This document shows, piece by piece, positions 37,778 to 46,778 of a stretch of 64,000 nucleotides of DNA (its first letter is position 1; each line of letters begins with the position of its first letter). The position numbers and the translations under genes were made by a program. The stretch lies in IMG/VR virus record IMGVR_UViG_3300027320_000006, positions 28,359 through 92,358 of that record; one strand, written 5' to 3'. This stretch comes from a virus. A model generated the notes under the pieces. That model was not told the DNA's origin and searched no databases. It worked only from the letters and a program-made list of their open reading frames with translations.

Positions 37778-40471
37778 ATGAAGAAAGCTATTGTTTTATG
37801 GTGTCTCTTGTACATTATAATATCTGGAGTAAATGCTCAAAAACTACCACAAGTGAAGAATTTCTCAACGCAGGTGGAATTGTGTTATTGTGTAGGCACT
37901 CCGTCAAATTATCATGTAAAGCTCAAATGGGATTTAATACCCAAATGTACTCGATATAATATATACAGAGTTCAACAAGGAATTAAGCCTGATTATAATA
38001 AACCTTTTGCAAAATTGACTAATAACGAAAATATGACCATTGATAGAAACGTCAAATATCAGCAAAAATGGGATTATTATGTTGCAGGATTAGTACCAAG
38101 CGGATATCTTAAAATGTCTGAGAAATCTACTGTTACTATTCCGTTATTAGTTCTCAAGAATCCAGAAGCGCCTACAAATTTAAGAACATTTGGTTTCTGG
38201 GATAATGGCCCTTTTGATATCCTGCAATGGGAACCAAGTCCCGAAGCTACCTATTATAATATTTACAGGTACGATAATAAAATTGGTTCATCAAAGACCA
38301 ACTCATTCACTGTAAGTAAATTAATTTATCAAGATCACTGGACATATACAGTTACAGCAGTTGATAAATATGGATTAGAATCATTACCATCAAATTTAGG
38401 TATGGCAAGAGGAAGTTGGGCACCAAATTACAACTTTGGCTGGAGAACAAATCCTCCGTCAACTCCTGGAAAATATGTTGTAAGTCCTGAATGGAATAGA
38501 GGCAGACCTAGAAACTTCATCAAATGGCAAGATCAACAAGTTTGGGGTCAAGATGCTCCAAATGCTTACAATGTCTATAGAGATGGAGTCATAGTTTGTT
38601 CTGGATTATGGTCTCAATATTATATTGATACAAATGTTGTTTCAGGTAAGACATACAAATATCAAATTGGTTCAGTTAATAGGGATCAATTTAAAGTTCA
38701 AGAAACATTAGGTCCAATTGTTGAAATTAATACAGCATTTGGTCCTAAAGATTTATCTCCTACTCCTATTAATATTACTGGGAACGAACCTAATGACGAC
38801 AGTGTAGTTGTAAAGTTTGATTATGTTCCGGGTGCTATTGATTACAGAGCTTATGTTGAGGGTAATTCAAATACTGTCAAATATTCTTCTGGATTTAATA
38901 TGATTGAAATGAATGGTTTAACAAGCAATCAATCATATAATATTATTGTTGAAGCACTTGATAAAATGGGTCCTTATCAGAAAATTGATGGAATTATTGG
39001 GCCGGGGGCTAGTGGGCCAAATGGAGAAATTCATGCAGCAGTAAATGGTCATGGAGATCCTTCTAATGAACCTAATGTTGTTGCAAAATCTAATCCATAT
39101 AAGGTTACTACATTTCAAAGAGTTCTAACTGGAGAGCAAGTTTTCTTTGACAACTTTAGAAATTTTCAGCCTATAGTTCAATTGCCAACAAAACAAGATA
39201 TATTTGATTTTAGATTTGGTCCAAACAATCAATATAAAAACGAAGCTCATTTATTTTTAAAATGGTTTGAGAATGACAAATGGAATTTCTTTTTAGATGA
39301 TTTAGATACAAACCATTCTACTGTGTTCTTAATGGGTTCTCACTTTATGGACACTATTTATGATGGTGCTTCACTTCCTGTTCCTGGTTGGGCTCACTTA
39401 AGTAATGGTGTTATGTTAATGAGTCCTAAGAAAACTGCAAATATAAGTGGAGGTAAAGTTCTTCACGTTACATTTGAAGTTGACCCGCATTTCTCTGGAA
39501 GAAGATGGTGTGATGTACTTTTATTACCCGCTGGAGAAACTGTTTATTCAGGTAAAGCAGCAGATAAAATTGCTATGAACACAAAGTCTGGTAAGTTATT
39601 TAGATGGGCGATTGGTGCTGGTCATCATAATATCAACATTGACACTGGTTATAATCCTGATGGTTCAAGAAAATCTTATTCAGTGCCAGTGAAGTTTGCT
39701 GATAGACATAGTATTTATTCTTACCCAGCCCCTTATAGAAGCATCAATAATCTCACTGAATACAGGGTAGGTACATTTGTAGCTAACTCTGTAGTTCAAA
39801 ATGGTAATGATGTTAATGTCAAGCTATCATCTAAGTTTTTTGATGGTAATAAGTTTCCATCTTTCAATTTAGAGTCAAATTATTCTCCAAAATCTGGCTG
39901 GATTAGATTTGCTGAATTTGGTGGCGCTGCTGAATATGAATGGACACCTGAAACATTTAAGATGATTGATGACATTGATTTTAATCCTAATAACTGGTGG
40001 ATTAAAGAAACATCAAAAGCATCGTTAAATAAATTAATGGATGTTTATTCCACTAATCGTTCAGGAGCAATTATTTATAGATCTACTATGAATGCTGTTT
40101 CAGGTAAATATGAAGGTGAAATTTTCTTTAGACCAAGTGTTGAAAGAAGAGATTATCCTTTAAATAGAACTTGGCAGGGATTAGATAGAAGAGTCAAGTT
40201 TGATTTATATGTTTCAAAGAACAGAGTTGTAGTTACAGAAGATGGATATTTAGTTGCTGATTCTCCATTACCTGTTGATTTCCCATTTGAAGAAATCAAT
40301 GTCAACTATACTCACTTGATCTATCACACTTATAATGAAATTGGTGAACAAAGAACTTGGCAACCAGATAACTCATATTGGATTAACTTTAGACCTTTTG
40401 CAGATGAAAGACACTGGGACAATATGGGATTTGAAGTATTGACAAGTTTCCCTAATGTGAAATTGTTTTAG
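37778..40471 (+). CDS. Sec-exported multidomain fibronectin-III-like protein
   Basis: 897 residues. A signal peptide (MKKAIVLWCLLYIIISGVNA, cleavage near 20-21) precedes at least three fibronectin-III-like units (about 25-110, 125-210, 235-320), marked by 'YNIYR' and 'YNVYRDG' strands. The C-terminal half (about 440-890) is a large beta-rich region with 'PVPGWAHLSNGVMLMSP' and 'RRWCDVLLLPAGETVY'. It looks like a carbohydrate-binding or laminin-G-like fold. Phage proteins are rarely Sec-exported, so it probably acts at the infected cell's surface. GGGGAGG ribosome-binding site. Confidence 0.75.
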   Translation: MKKAIVLWCLLYIIISGVNAQKLPQVKNFSTQVELCYCVGTPSNYHVKLKWDLIPKCTRYNIYRVQQGIKPDYNKPFAKLTNNENMTIDRNVKYQQKWDYYVAGLVPSGYLKMSEKSTVTIPLLVLKNPEAPTNLRTFGFWDNGPFDILQWEPSPEATYYNIYRYDNKIGSSKTNSFTVSKLIYQDHWTYTVTAVDKYGLESLPSNLGMARGSWAPNYNFGWRTNPPSTPGKYVVSPEWNRGRPRNFIKWQDQQVWGQDAPNAYNVYRDGVIVCSGLWSQYYIDTNVVSGKTYKYQIGSVNRDQFKVQETLGPIVEINTAFGPKDLSPTPINITGNEPNDDSVVVKFDYVPGAIDYRAYVEGNSNTVKYSSGFNMIEMNGLTSNQSYNIIVEALDKMGPYQKIDGIIGPGASGPNGEIHAAVNGHGDPSNEPNVVAKSNPYKVTTFQRVLTGEQVFFDNFRNFQPIVQLPTKQDIFDFRFGPNNQYKNEAHLFLKWFENDKWNFFLDDLDTNHSTVFLMGSHFMDTIYDGASLPVPGWAHLSNGVMLMSPKKTANISGGKVLHVTFEVDPHFSGRRWCDVLLLPAGETVYSGKAADKIAMNTKSGKLFRWAIGAGHHNINIDTGYNPDGSRKSYSVPVKFADRHSIYSYPAPYRSINNLTEYRVGTFVANSVVQNGNDVNVKLSSKFFDGNKFPSFNLESNYSPKSGWIRFAEFGGAAEYEWTPETFKMIDDIDFNPNNWWIKETSKASLNKLMDVYSTNRSGAIIYRSTMNAVSGKYEGEIFFRPSVERRDYPLNRTWQGLDRRVKFDLYVSKNRVVVTEDGYLVADSPLPVDFPFEEINVNYTHLIYHTYNEIGEQRTWQPDNSYWINFRPFADERHWDNMGFEVLTSFPNVKLF

Positions 40472-40476
40472 TTTTG

Positions 40477-40501
40477 AACTTGTAAGGATTACTTACAAGT
40501 T
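40477..40501 (+). other. Hairpin after the secreted-protein gene
   Basis: AACTTGTAA-GGATTAC-TTACAAGTT, a perfect 9-bp stem directly after the stop and before the main terminator; no U-run follows. Confidence 0.55.
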
Positions 40502-40506
40502 GAATT

Positions 40507-40546
40507 AATGAACCGACAAGTATTTCTTGTCGGTTCATTTTTTTTC
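40507..40546 (+). terminator. Intrinsic terminator
   Basis: AATGAACCGACAAG-loop-CTTGTCGGTTCATT (14-bp stem) followed by TTTTTTTT. Confidence 0.9.
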
Positions 40547-40548
40547 AT

Positions 40549-42891
40549 TTAGACAGGTGGTTTAATGTGTTCAATAAACTTGGCCAAATATGCAGATAAT
40601 TTTGCTACTGTTGGGGCCTTTAGCATAAGTTTATAATCACTAAGAACCTTGTTGTATAGTTCCGCTCTAAACTTAACAATTTCTTTACCTGACAATGCTG
40701 ATACTTCACTTACGTCTGTATATTTTGCATCAATTTCAATAATATCTACTAACTCTAAATTGCTTACAGCAGTATCAAAATATTGCTTTGTTTCTGCATC
40801 TTGAAGAACATCATAAGCATCTATAGAGTCTTTGATATAAATCTTCAAATCTTCTTTTAATAAAGTTAATGATTGATTAAGCTTTGTATCTAATAGGCTA
40901 TCAACTTCTGTTTTAGAAATTGAATCAACAGGTTGAGGTGTAGGAGATGGCTCAGGAGATGGTGTAGGTAGTGGATTTGGTTGAGGGGTAGGCTGAACAA
41001 CACTTCCTTCACTAATAAAATTACCACTGTCCCAAGTTTGTAGATCCTTTGCTTGCATCTGGCCTGTAGCAGTTAATTTTACATTAGCAAGATTCCCATC
41101 TTCAACCATTGGACAAGCATCTTCTCCAGCTCTTGTCCAAGCCCAAGTAGCAAATGCTATAAGGTTTGGATATAATTTTGAAAGCTTTTGCATCTCAATG
41201 TTAATGCCTTTTTGCCATTCAACATCTCCGCAGCCATATTCTTCAACAATCACTGCAACACCCTTATCTAATATTGGTTTAAGGTTAGGAATAACGTCTG
41301 TAGCACCGTTGTAAGCATGGTAAGCATATGCGTCAACTAATAGGGGATCAATTAAATCATTAGCTTCAGGGGTAGTATTTTCTTTTGACCATTTAGACGT
41401 TGGGCAAATGAGAAAAGCGTCAGGATCAATAGACCTATAAATTGTTGCTGCTTTCTGAAGAATAGGCTTGCATAAACTCCAATCGCCAATATCGTTAGGC
41501 TCATTTGTAAGACAAACCCAGACTGGTAAACCCTTCCAGTTATTTGCCATTAATTCAATGAGTTTATAGAAGCCTTCTGATTTATCATGTAAATCATTTC
41601 CAGTTGGAATATGCTGAGGCCCAACAATAACATGGCAGCCAGCACTAAGCATTTTACCAATTGTGTCTTGAATTCTATTTCTGTAAATTTTATCAGCAAT
41701 ATATTTGTCTGGATTGAATAAAAATCTCAAGAACTTATGTCCAAGATATTTTAGTGAGCTAAAGAATCCAGTTCTATTATAATCTGGTGCCTCTGACCAT
41801 AAATATTGGTTACCGTAATTACCGCCTCTTATAGCTGTGATTGCATTAGCTCCAGTTGTGCCTTCGTAAATATTATAAGGTGTACCATCAAGCTTAACTA
41901 ACTGACCATTACTAACTCTTAATCTTGGTGGTAATTTTGAATCTGGACATTTTGTAACCCAGCTATCTCCACCTACTTGAATATTAATACCTGGCCAAAC
42001 CCAGTTTTGAAGTTTCCAATTGTAATCAAATAAACCAAACTGTAAATTGTGGATACCACTTACACTTGGATAATCAAATATTAGTTCACCCTCTGAATAC
42101 CAATATGGGTCTGGGCCATCAGCTACTTTTGTTGCACCATCAGGAAGAACATCAGAACCATTTTTTTTAGCATAAGCAATCCAAGGCTGCTGAAACAGTG
42201 ATCCGCCTTTTCCTAACAAGAACCATCCACCCCAAGTAGTAAAAGTCTTAGGTGGCATTTTGATTACATAGGGAATATGTAATTTGCCATCTGAACCTGG
42301 ATCTTGAATTTTATCAACTAAAATTTCTACAAATGGAGACTTAACTCTTTTTTGTTTTGTAGTAATCTCAAATGAAACATTTTCTGCCATTTGATCTGCA
42401 AGCACTGTCCAATGGTTGGTAAAGAAAATAAATCTAAAACTATCATATTTTCCAACATCAAATGTACTTATGTCAAAGTTAAATGTTTGAGTTTCTCCAG
42501 AAAACAAACTAAACTTAAAATATTTTTTAGCTACATCGTCATTAGGAACCCAATTAAGCCATTGTTCTGTTGTTTGCCCTGTTGTTGGATTAGTGTATGT
42601 TCTTCTCATCCAAACTTGGCATAAATCAGCATCAATTGGAGCTGATGGATTTGTAGTTCTGATCTTTAAATTTACATCTCCAAGATCTACAGTAGGGATT
42701 AGTTCAAGTCTTTCAAAAAATGATGCTAATGAAGATGCTTGAAAATCTTCAAATTTGCTTTTGTTTACCTTATCAATCAAATTGAAATCTGGTTGTAATT
42801 CTTGTGTTGGCTTGAAAAAAATTTCACTAATTTCTCTGCCTTTTTCTTGCACCTGGTCAAAATCAGTAGGTAGTTTCTTATTAAAAAACAT
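40549..42891 (-). CDS. GH5-type cellulase-like tail or secreted protein
   Basis: 780 residues. A beta-rich N-terminal region (about 60-310) is followed by a glycoside hydrolase clan-A barrel (about 325-630). The acid/base Glu is in 'VCLTNEPND' (near 462) and the nucleophile Glu in 'VIVEEYGCG' (near 549), as in GH5. Then a Pro/Thr linker (about 637-660) and a C-terminal coiled-coil and helical domain. Start at 42891 has AAAGGAG 5 nt upstream and no signal peptide. A virion-borne polysaccharide depolymerase would fit. Confidence 0.8.
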   Translation of the reverse strand: MFFNKKLPTDFDQVQEKGREISEIFFKPTQELQPDFNLIDKVNKSKFEDFQASSLASFFERLELIPTVDLGDVNLKIRTTNPSAPIDADLCQVWMRRTYTNPTTGQTTEQWLNWVPNDDVAKKYFKFSLFSGETQTFNFDISTFDVGKYDSFRFIFFTNHWTVLADQMAENVSFEITTKQKRVKSPFVEILVDKIQDPGSDGKLHIPYVIKMPPKTFTTWGGWFLLGKGGSLFQQPWIAYAKKNGSDVLPDGATKVADGPDPYWYSEGELIFDYPSVSGIHNLQFGLFDYNWKLQNWVWPGINIQVGGDSWVTKCPDSKLPPRLRVSNGQLVKLDGTPYNIYEGTTGANAITAIRGGNYGNQYLWSEAPDYNRTGFFSSLKYLGHKFLRFLFNPDKYIADKIYRNRIQDTIGKMLSAGCHVIVGPQHIPTGNDLHDKSEGFYKLIELMANNWKGLPVWVCLTNEPNDIGDWSLCKPILQKAATIYRSIDPDAFLICPTSKWSKENTTPEANDLIDPLLVDAYAYHAYNGATDVIPNLKPILDKGVAVIVEEYGCGDVEWQKGINIEMQKLSKLYPNLIAFATWAWTRAGEDACPMVEDGNLANVKLTATGQMQAKDLQTWDSGNFISEGSVVQPTPQPNPLPTPSPEPSPTPQPVDSISKTEVDSLLDTKLNQSLTLLKEDLKIYIKDSIDAYDVLQDAETKQYFDTAVSNLELVDIIEIDAKYTDVSEVSALSGKEIVKFRAELYNKVLSDYKLMLKAPTVAKLSAYLAKFIEHIKPPV

Positions 42892-43204
42892 ATGCGCTCC
42901 TTTAAGCTATAAAACTTTATGTGACAATATTATTATAAGTGTTTTTCAATTTATTTTTTTATGGTATTATTAAATAAAGATTAACTTCAAATTTTTTGCA
43001 GATTAAAGACACTGGAACAATATAAGATTTTAAGTTCTTACGAGCATGCCTAATGTAAATTTCTTGTAGGTTCATTTTTTTGTAAATTTTTAAAAATCCT
43101 AATTGACAAATGCTATAGATAAGGATATATTGGATTGTATTTTATATACATCAAAAGATTATGCAATGTGGTCAGATGTCAAATACAAAAAAGGATTATG
43201 AAAT
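42892..43204. other. Divergent intergenic region
   Basis: 313 bp between divergent genes. The only strong signal is the promoter at 43103-43131; a 5' leader of about 65 nt follows. I see no further gene. Confidence 0.6.
43103..43131 (+). promoter_or_regulatory. Consensus sigma70 promoter
   Basis: TTGACA (43103-43108), 17 bp, TATATT (43126-43131): the closest match to the consensus in the window. It drives the 43205 gene. Confidence 0.85.
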
Positions 43205-43840
43205 ATGCTAAGTCATCAAATAAAAACTTTACTATCAGAATACATTAAAGACGTATGTAATAACGAAACGTCTTCTATCTTCGATACAGCTTCTAAGATT
43301 AAAGGAGCATCAGATTTCTCGTTATTGTTAACAACCAGATTAGATATTATGAACAATCTAACTGATTTTTCAGCTCTTGAGACTATCAATACTCAATCGA
43401 CTACCACTTACCATCAACTTGTCTTAGATACACTTGACTCAGATATACCTGAATTAGAAGACAATCTTACAGATAATAAAATTGTTTTATCAGAAGAAAC
43501 TGTATTTGATTCAGTATCTGAACTAGATAGTAATACAAAGTCCAAAAACTTTGTCAACAAAAAGTGGTCGAGAGATTTAATTGATCGAATAGAGAATTTC
43601 AGTCTTGATCATATTAAGTCAAAGAAAAAGGTTTCTAGAGATAAACTATTGCAAGAATTCAATAATAAAATGCTAAATGATATCCCTTCTGAGGAAAGAT
43701 TAGTTTCAGGCAATAAAAACGCAGCATATATTGCTAAATTTTGGAAGAATATCAATAATCGCCTAATCAAAACTGGTAAAGTCACTCTAGTTGATGAGCA
43801 TTTTGTCTATAACGAAAAATATTTAGAAGAAACAGTCTAA
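43205..43840 (+). CDS. Hypothetical protein with possible winged-helix C-terminus
   Basis: 211 residues. The Ser/Thr/Asp-rich N-terminal 110 residues are followed by a basic domain (about 120-205, 'SKKKVSRDKLLQEFNNKML'...'KFWKNINNRLIKTGKVTLVDEHFVYNEKY') whose helix-helix-hairpin pattern suggests a winged helix. AAGGA lies 9 nt before the ATG. It has its own terminator; a regulatory role is a guess. Confidence 0.6.
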   Translation: MLSHQIKTLLSEYIKDVCNNETSSIFDTASKIKGASDFSLLLTTRLDIMNNLTDFSALETINTQSTTTYHQLVLDTLDSDIPELEDNLTDNKIVLSEETVFDSVSELDSNTKSKNFVNKKWSRDLIDRIENFSLDHIKSKKKVSRDKLLQEFNNKMLNDIPSEERLVSGNKNAAYIAKFWKNINNRLIKTGKVTLVDEHFVYNEKYLEETV

Positions 43841-43847
43841 AATTTTC

Positions 43848-43880
43848 AAAGGGGTATACAAAAATATACCCCTTTTTTTT
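43848..43880 (+). terminator. Intrinsic terminator
   Basis: AAGGGGTATA-loop-TATACCCCTT followed by nine T. A TGATATAAT extended -10 follows directly for the next unit. Confidence 0.9.
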
Positions 43881-43892
43881 TATGATATAATA
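43881..43892 (+). promoter_or_regulatory. Extended -10 promoter for the Fic/RM unit
   Basis: TATGATATAATACA just after the terminator U-run; 16 nt separate the -10 from the ATG. Confidence 0.55.
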
Positions 43893-43907
43893 CATTGGTC
43901 ATTAATC

Positions 43908-44279
43908 ATGAAGTTGTCACAAATATTTAATTTACCTAACAAGACATCTATTTCTGTAAAAGAGGTATTTCACTTAAAATGTATCTCTCATGCAGTATTC
44001 CCTTTTCACATAAGAATGAATATTGATTGGAATAGATTGGAAAAAAGCATCAATACATTCAAAGCATTTAAGATTGATGCTTCTCTAAATACATACTATA
44101 CTGTAGCATTGAATGACAAGAACTTTTTTTTAGTAAGCTATGATAAAGTTCTACAATCATATTCAATCTATTGTAACAGTAAAGAAGACTATGCGTTGAT
44201 GATGAATGTATTTATGATTTTTTCAGATTATTGTCATTGCGATTATTACTTTGACGAAGATGTAGAAGTGGCTTATTAA
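43908..44279 (+). CDS. Hypothetical protein upstream of Fic
   Basis: 123 residues (MKLSQIFNLPNKTSISVKEVFHLKC...), mixed alpha/beta with an acidic C-terminus. No ribosome-binding site seen. It is 2 bp before the fic gene, so it could be an antitoxin-like partner, but it lacks the (S/T)xxxE(G/N) inhibitory motif. Confidence 0.6.
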   Translation: MKLSQIFNLPNKTSISVKEVFHLKCISHAVFPFHIRMNIDWNRLEKSINTFKAFKIDASLNTYYTVALNDKNFFLVSYDKVLQSYSIYCNSKEDYALMMNVFMIFSDYCHCDYYFDEDVEVAY

Positions 44280-44281
44280 TT

Positions 44282-44866
44282 ATGTTAGATTTATCAAAGA
44301 GTTGGAAAGACGCTTTTATTGTCCAATCAAATGCTATCGATCCGCAGCCAGGTTATGATGGAGCTAAACCAGGTTGTCAAATGTATGATAACCATTTGAA
44401 TGCTTTGAATTTTGTATTATCTGATGGATGGGAGATTAATTCATCGACCCCATTAGATATTCATAGATTCTTGACCAAAGGAATAGATTATTTTGAAAAT
44501 CATAATTCTTCAGGTCAATATAGAACAGTAGATGTTTGGATAGGCAATGAAGAATGTCCAAAACCATATTTGTTTCCAGGATTGATTGATACATGGTTTA
44601 AAACTACTAAAAATCTAATGAATGATGAATCTAGAAACCCAATTGATACAGCTTGGATTTCACATCATATGTTTGAGATTATTCATCCTTTCATAGATGG
44701 TAATGGACGCACTGGTAGACTAATTTTCAACAAAGTATTGCATGATTTAGGCGAAGATGCTAGAATCATTTATTACATTGATAGACACAAATATTATGAT
44801 GAGATTGATGAGTTTAGAAAATATTATTGGACTGGTCAATCTTTTTGTAATCTAGATTTACTATAG
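44282..44866 (+). CDS. Fic-domain protein (AMPylase family)
   Basis: 194 residues. The full catalytic motif 'HPFIDGNGRTGR' is at 135-146, so it should transfer AMP (or another NMP) to a target Ser/Thr/Tyr. An N-terminal segment 'SNAIDPQPG' (16-24) sits where class II Fic proteins carry the inhibitory (S/T)xxxE(G/N); here Glu is Asp and the next residue Pro. Autoinhibition may be weak. It lies before a nuclease/methyltransferase pair. Confidence 0.9.
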   Translation: MLDLSKSWKDAFIVQSNAIDPQPGYDGAKPGCQMYDNHLNALNFVLSDGWEINSSTPLDIHRFLTKGIDYFENHNSSGQYRTVDVWIGNEECPKPYLFPGLIDTWFKTTKNLMNDESRNPIDTAWISHHMFEIIHPFIDGNGRTGRLIFNKVLHDLGEDARIIYYIDRHKYYDEIDEFRKYYWTGQSFCNLDLL

Positions 44867-44876
44867 AGGCTTCATT

Positions 44877-45413
44877 ATGCTAACCGGACTGCACGATCAA
44901 AATTCCACTGGTACAAAAGGTCAAGAAGTTTTATTTAAATTACTTGGTCCTAAATATGAAAAGTGTCACCCTAAAGACGGCGATGGTATTTATAAGGGTA
45001 AAAATTCTTCTTATACTTATGAAGTTAAAACTACAGACTTAGAGCTTGACAGTAGAGGTGGAATAAATCAAGTTAGAGCGATTAAATGTATAGTAGTAAT
45101 CGTTTATTTTAGAAAAAGCGGATTATGGGCTGTATTGTCTCCTTTTGATGTGTTTAATCTCACTGCATCTAAAAATAGAGGACAACATAATGAAGTTGTT
45201 ATTGAATGTTCTCAAATATCAATAAATTCAATACCTAAAACATGTATTTGCTCTCGTGATACTATTATCAAGAAATTGGAAAGCATGTGTACATTGTTTG
45301 AAACTCAAGAATATTCTGATGTAAAAAACGAATGTAATAATATTTTAAATCAGTTAAAAGCATTGAATGAAACTAGTAAGAAAACAATTCAAGCTATGGT
45401 AAAATGTAAATAG
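44877..45413 (+). CDS. Putative PD-(D/E)xK restriction endonuclease
   Basis: 178 residues. 'HPKDGDGIYKGKNSSYTYEVKTTD' contains Asp36 and E49-V-K51, a PD-(D/E)xK-like metal site. 'GGINQVRAIKCIVVIVYFRK' and 'LWAVLSPFDVFNLTASKNRGQHNEVVI' continue a nuclease-like core and possible DNA-reading region. Its stop lies 8 bp before a DNA methyltransferase, which supports a type II restriction enzyme. Specificity unknown. Confidence 0.65.
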   Translation: MLTGLHDQNSTGTKGQEVLFKLLGPKYEKCHPKDGDGIYKGKNSSYTYEVKTTDLELDSRGGINQVRAIKCIVVIVYFRKSGLWAVLSPFDVFNLTASKNRGQHNEVVIECSQISINSIPKTCICSRDTIIKKLESMCTLFETQEYSDVKNECNNILNQLKALNETSKKTIQAMVKCK

Positions 45414-45421
45414 GTATTTTG

Positions 45422-46189
45422 ATGCAACATAATTATAAAAATGAAGATTGTATGTCTTTCCTAAAATCTCTTCCTGATTCTAGTGTTGACCTTATTCTCA
45501 CTGACCCACCATATTATATTGGTTATGATGGTGGTAAAGGATGGGATAGTCAATGGTCTTCAGAAAAAGATTATTTAGATTGGTGCGAAGAATGGACTAA
45601 GGAATGTGTAAGAGTATTAAAGTCTGACCGAATGATGTGCGTTTTTGGTACTCTAAAATATGATACGTTTTTAAAATATAAGTTAGATATTTTGAATAAA
45701 ATGCCTAACATGCTTCCTCAGAATGAAATTGTCTGGCATTATAATTGGGGTGGGCGTTCTAAGACTAATTTTGCAAGAAAGCATGAATATATTTGGTGTT
45801 ATTCTAAAGGCAAAACATTCTTATTTAATTCTGACAGCATTAGGATAGAACGTAAGCAAAAGATAAATATTCGCACTGGTGATGAATACGCTCAAGGCAC
45901 TATTCCTACATGTATTTGGGAAAAGAATAATCATACTACAAGTAAAGAATACTGTAATTGGCATCCTACTCAAAAGCCGGTGATGATTCTGGAAAGATTT
46001 ATTAACGCATACACTAATACTGGTGATGTTGTATTAGATATTTTCGCTGGTACTGCATCTACTTTAATAGCCTGTGATAATCTTAATAGAAAATTTGCTG
46101 GATGTGAGTTAGATTCAGAATATTACCAGTTATCAATAGGCAGATACGCTACTCTCACAGGCAAGGTTTACAATAATGAACTGGGATGA
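45422..46189 (+). CDS. DNA methyltransferase, beta-class (N4-C or N6-A)
   Basis: 255 residues. DPPY motif 'LILTDPPYYIGYDGG' near residues 24-38, variable region in the middle, and the SAM motif 'VVLDIFAGTASTLIAC' plus 'FAGCELDSEYYQLS' near the C-terminus: the IV-TRD-I order of the beta class. The ATG at 45422 has AGG 7 nt upstream. It is adjacent to the putative nuclease and overlaps the next gene by 14 bp. Confidence 0.88.
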   Translation: MQHNYKNEDCMSFLKSLPDSSVDLILTDPPYYIGYDGGKGWDSQWSSEKDYLDWCEEWTKECVRVLKSDRMMCVFGTLKYDTFLKYKLDILNKMPNMLPQNEIVWHYNWGGRSKTNFARKHEYIWCYSKGKTFLFNSDSIRIERKQKINIRTGDEYAQGTIPTCIWEKNNHTTSKEYCNWHPTQKPVMILERFINAYTNTGDVVLDIFAGTASTLIACDNLNRKFAGCELDSEYYQLSIGRYATLTGKVYNNELG

Positions 46190-46739
46190 TATAAAGCTAA
46201 GAAAAGAAGAATCAATTCGAGAAAGTACAAATAATCCAGTGACAAATAATTCTAATCCATTTGAGCTTAATGGCAAAACTTATAATTCTTACACTGAATA
46301 TTCAAATTCAGATGAACATAAAGAAATATTGAAAAGTCAAGAAGAAGCTTTAGAGCAATATAAGCAAAAAGCTAAGGAATATTTTGAATCCTTAGAAATG
46401 GACAATCAATTATTGTTATTCTTCTATATCACAAATGTTATCTTTAAAAACTATTTTGTAGACAATAGCTCATATAGAGGTTTGCTTTATGATAAGTTTG
46501 GTTTTAGTCCTGAAGCTTACAGTTTAGGCATGGATAGTGGTATGTTTGCTCTTCATAACGCAATCTCTACACCAGATGAATTAGAAGAAAGATTTGATGC
46601 TTTAGTGAAATTTTTAAAGCTTGAACTATCTAAAAAAGATTTGGGATCTTTGAGAAATATTTTTCTTTATGGATTTGATAATAGTAAAGCTTTAGATAAC
46701 ATAAATACTGGACAACAGAAATTTATTTTTGATAAATAA
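46176..46739 (+). CDS. Hypothetical protein
   Basis: 187 residues. An Asn/Ser/Glu-rich N-terminal half ('NSNPFELNGKTYNSYTEYSNSDEHKEILKSQ') is followed by a helical domain (about 70-170). No family recognised. Co-transcribed with the methyltransferase; followed by a terminator. Confidence 0.6.
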   Translation: MNWDDIKLRKEESIRESTNNPVTNNSNPFELNGKTYNSYTEYSNSDEHKEILKSQEEALEQYKQKAKEYFESLEMDNQLLLFFYITNVIFKNYFVDNSSYRGLLYDKFGFSPEAYSLGMDSGMFALHNAISTPDELEERFDALVKFLKLELSKKDLGSLRNIFLYGFDNSKALDNINTGQQKFIFDK

Positions 46740-46745
46740 TAACTA

Positions 46746-46772
46746 AAAAACCCCTCTTTCCAGAGGGGTTTT
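46746..46772. terminator. Bidirectional terminator
   Basis: AAAACCCCTCT-TTCC-AGAGGGGTTTT with T-runs on both strands between convergent genes. Confidence 0.85.
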
Positions 46773-46778
46773 CTTATT

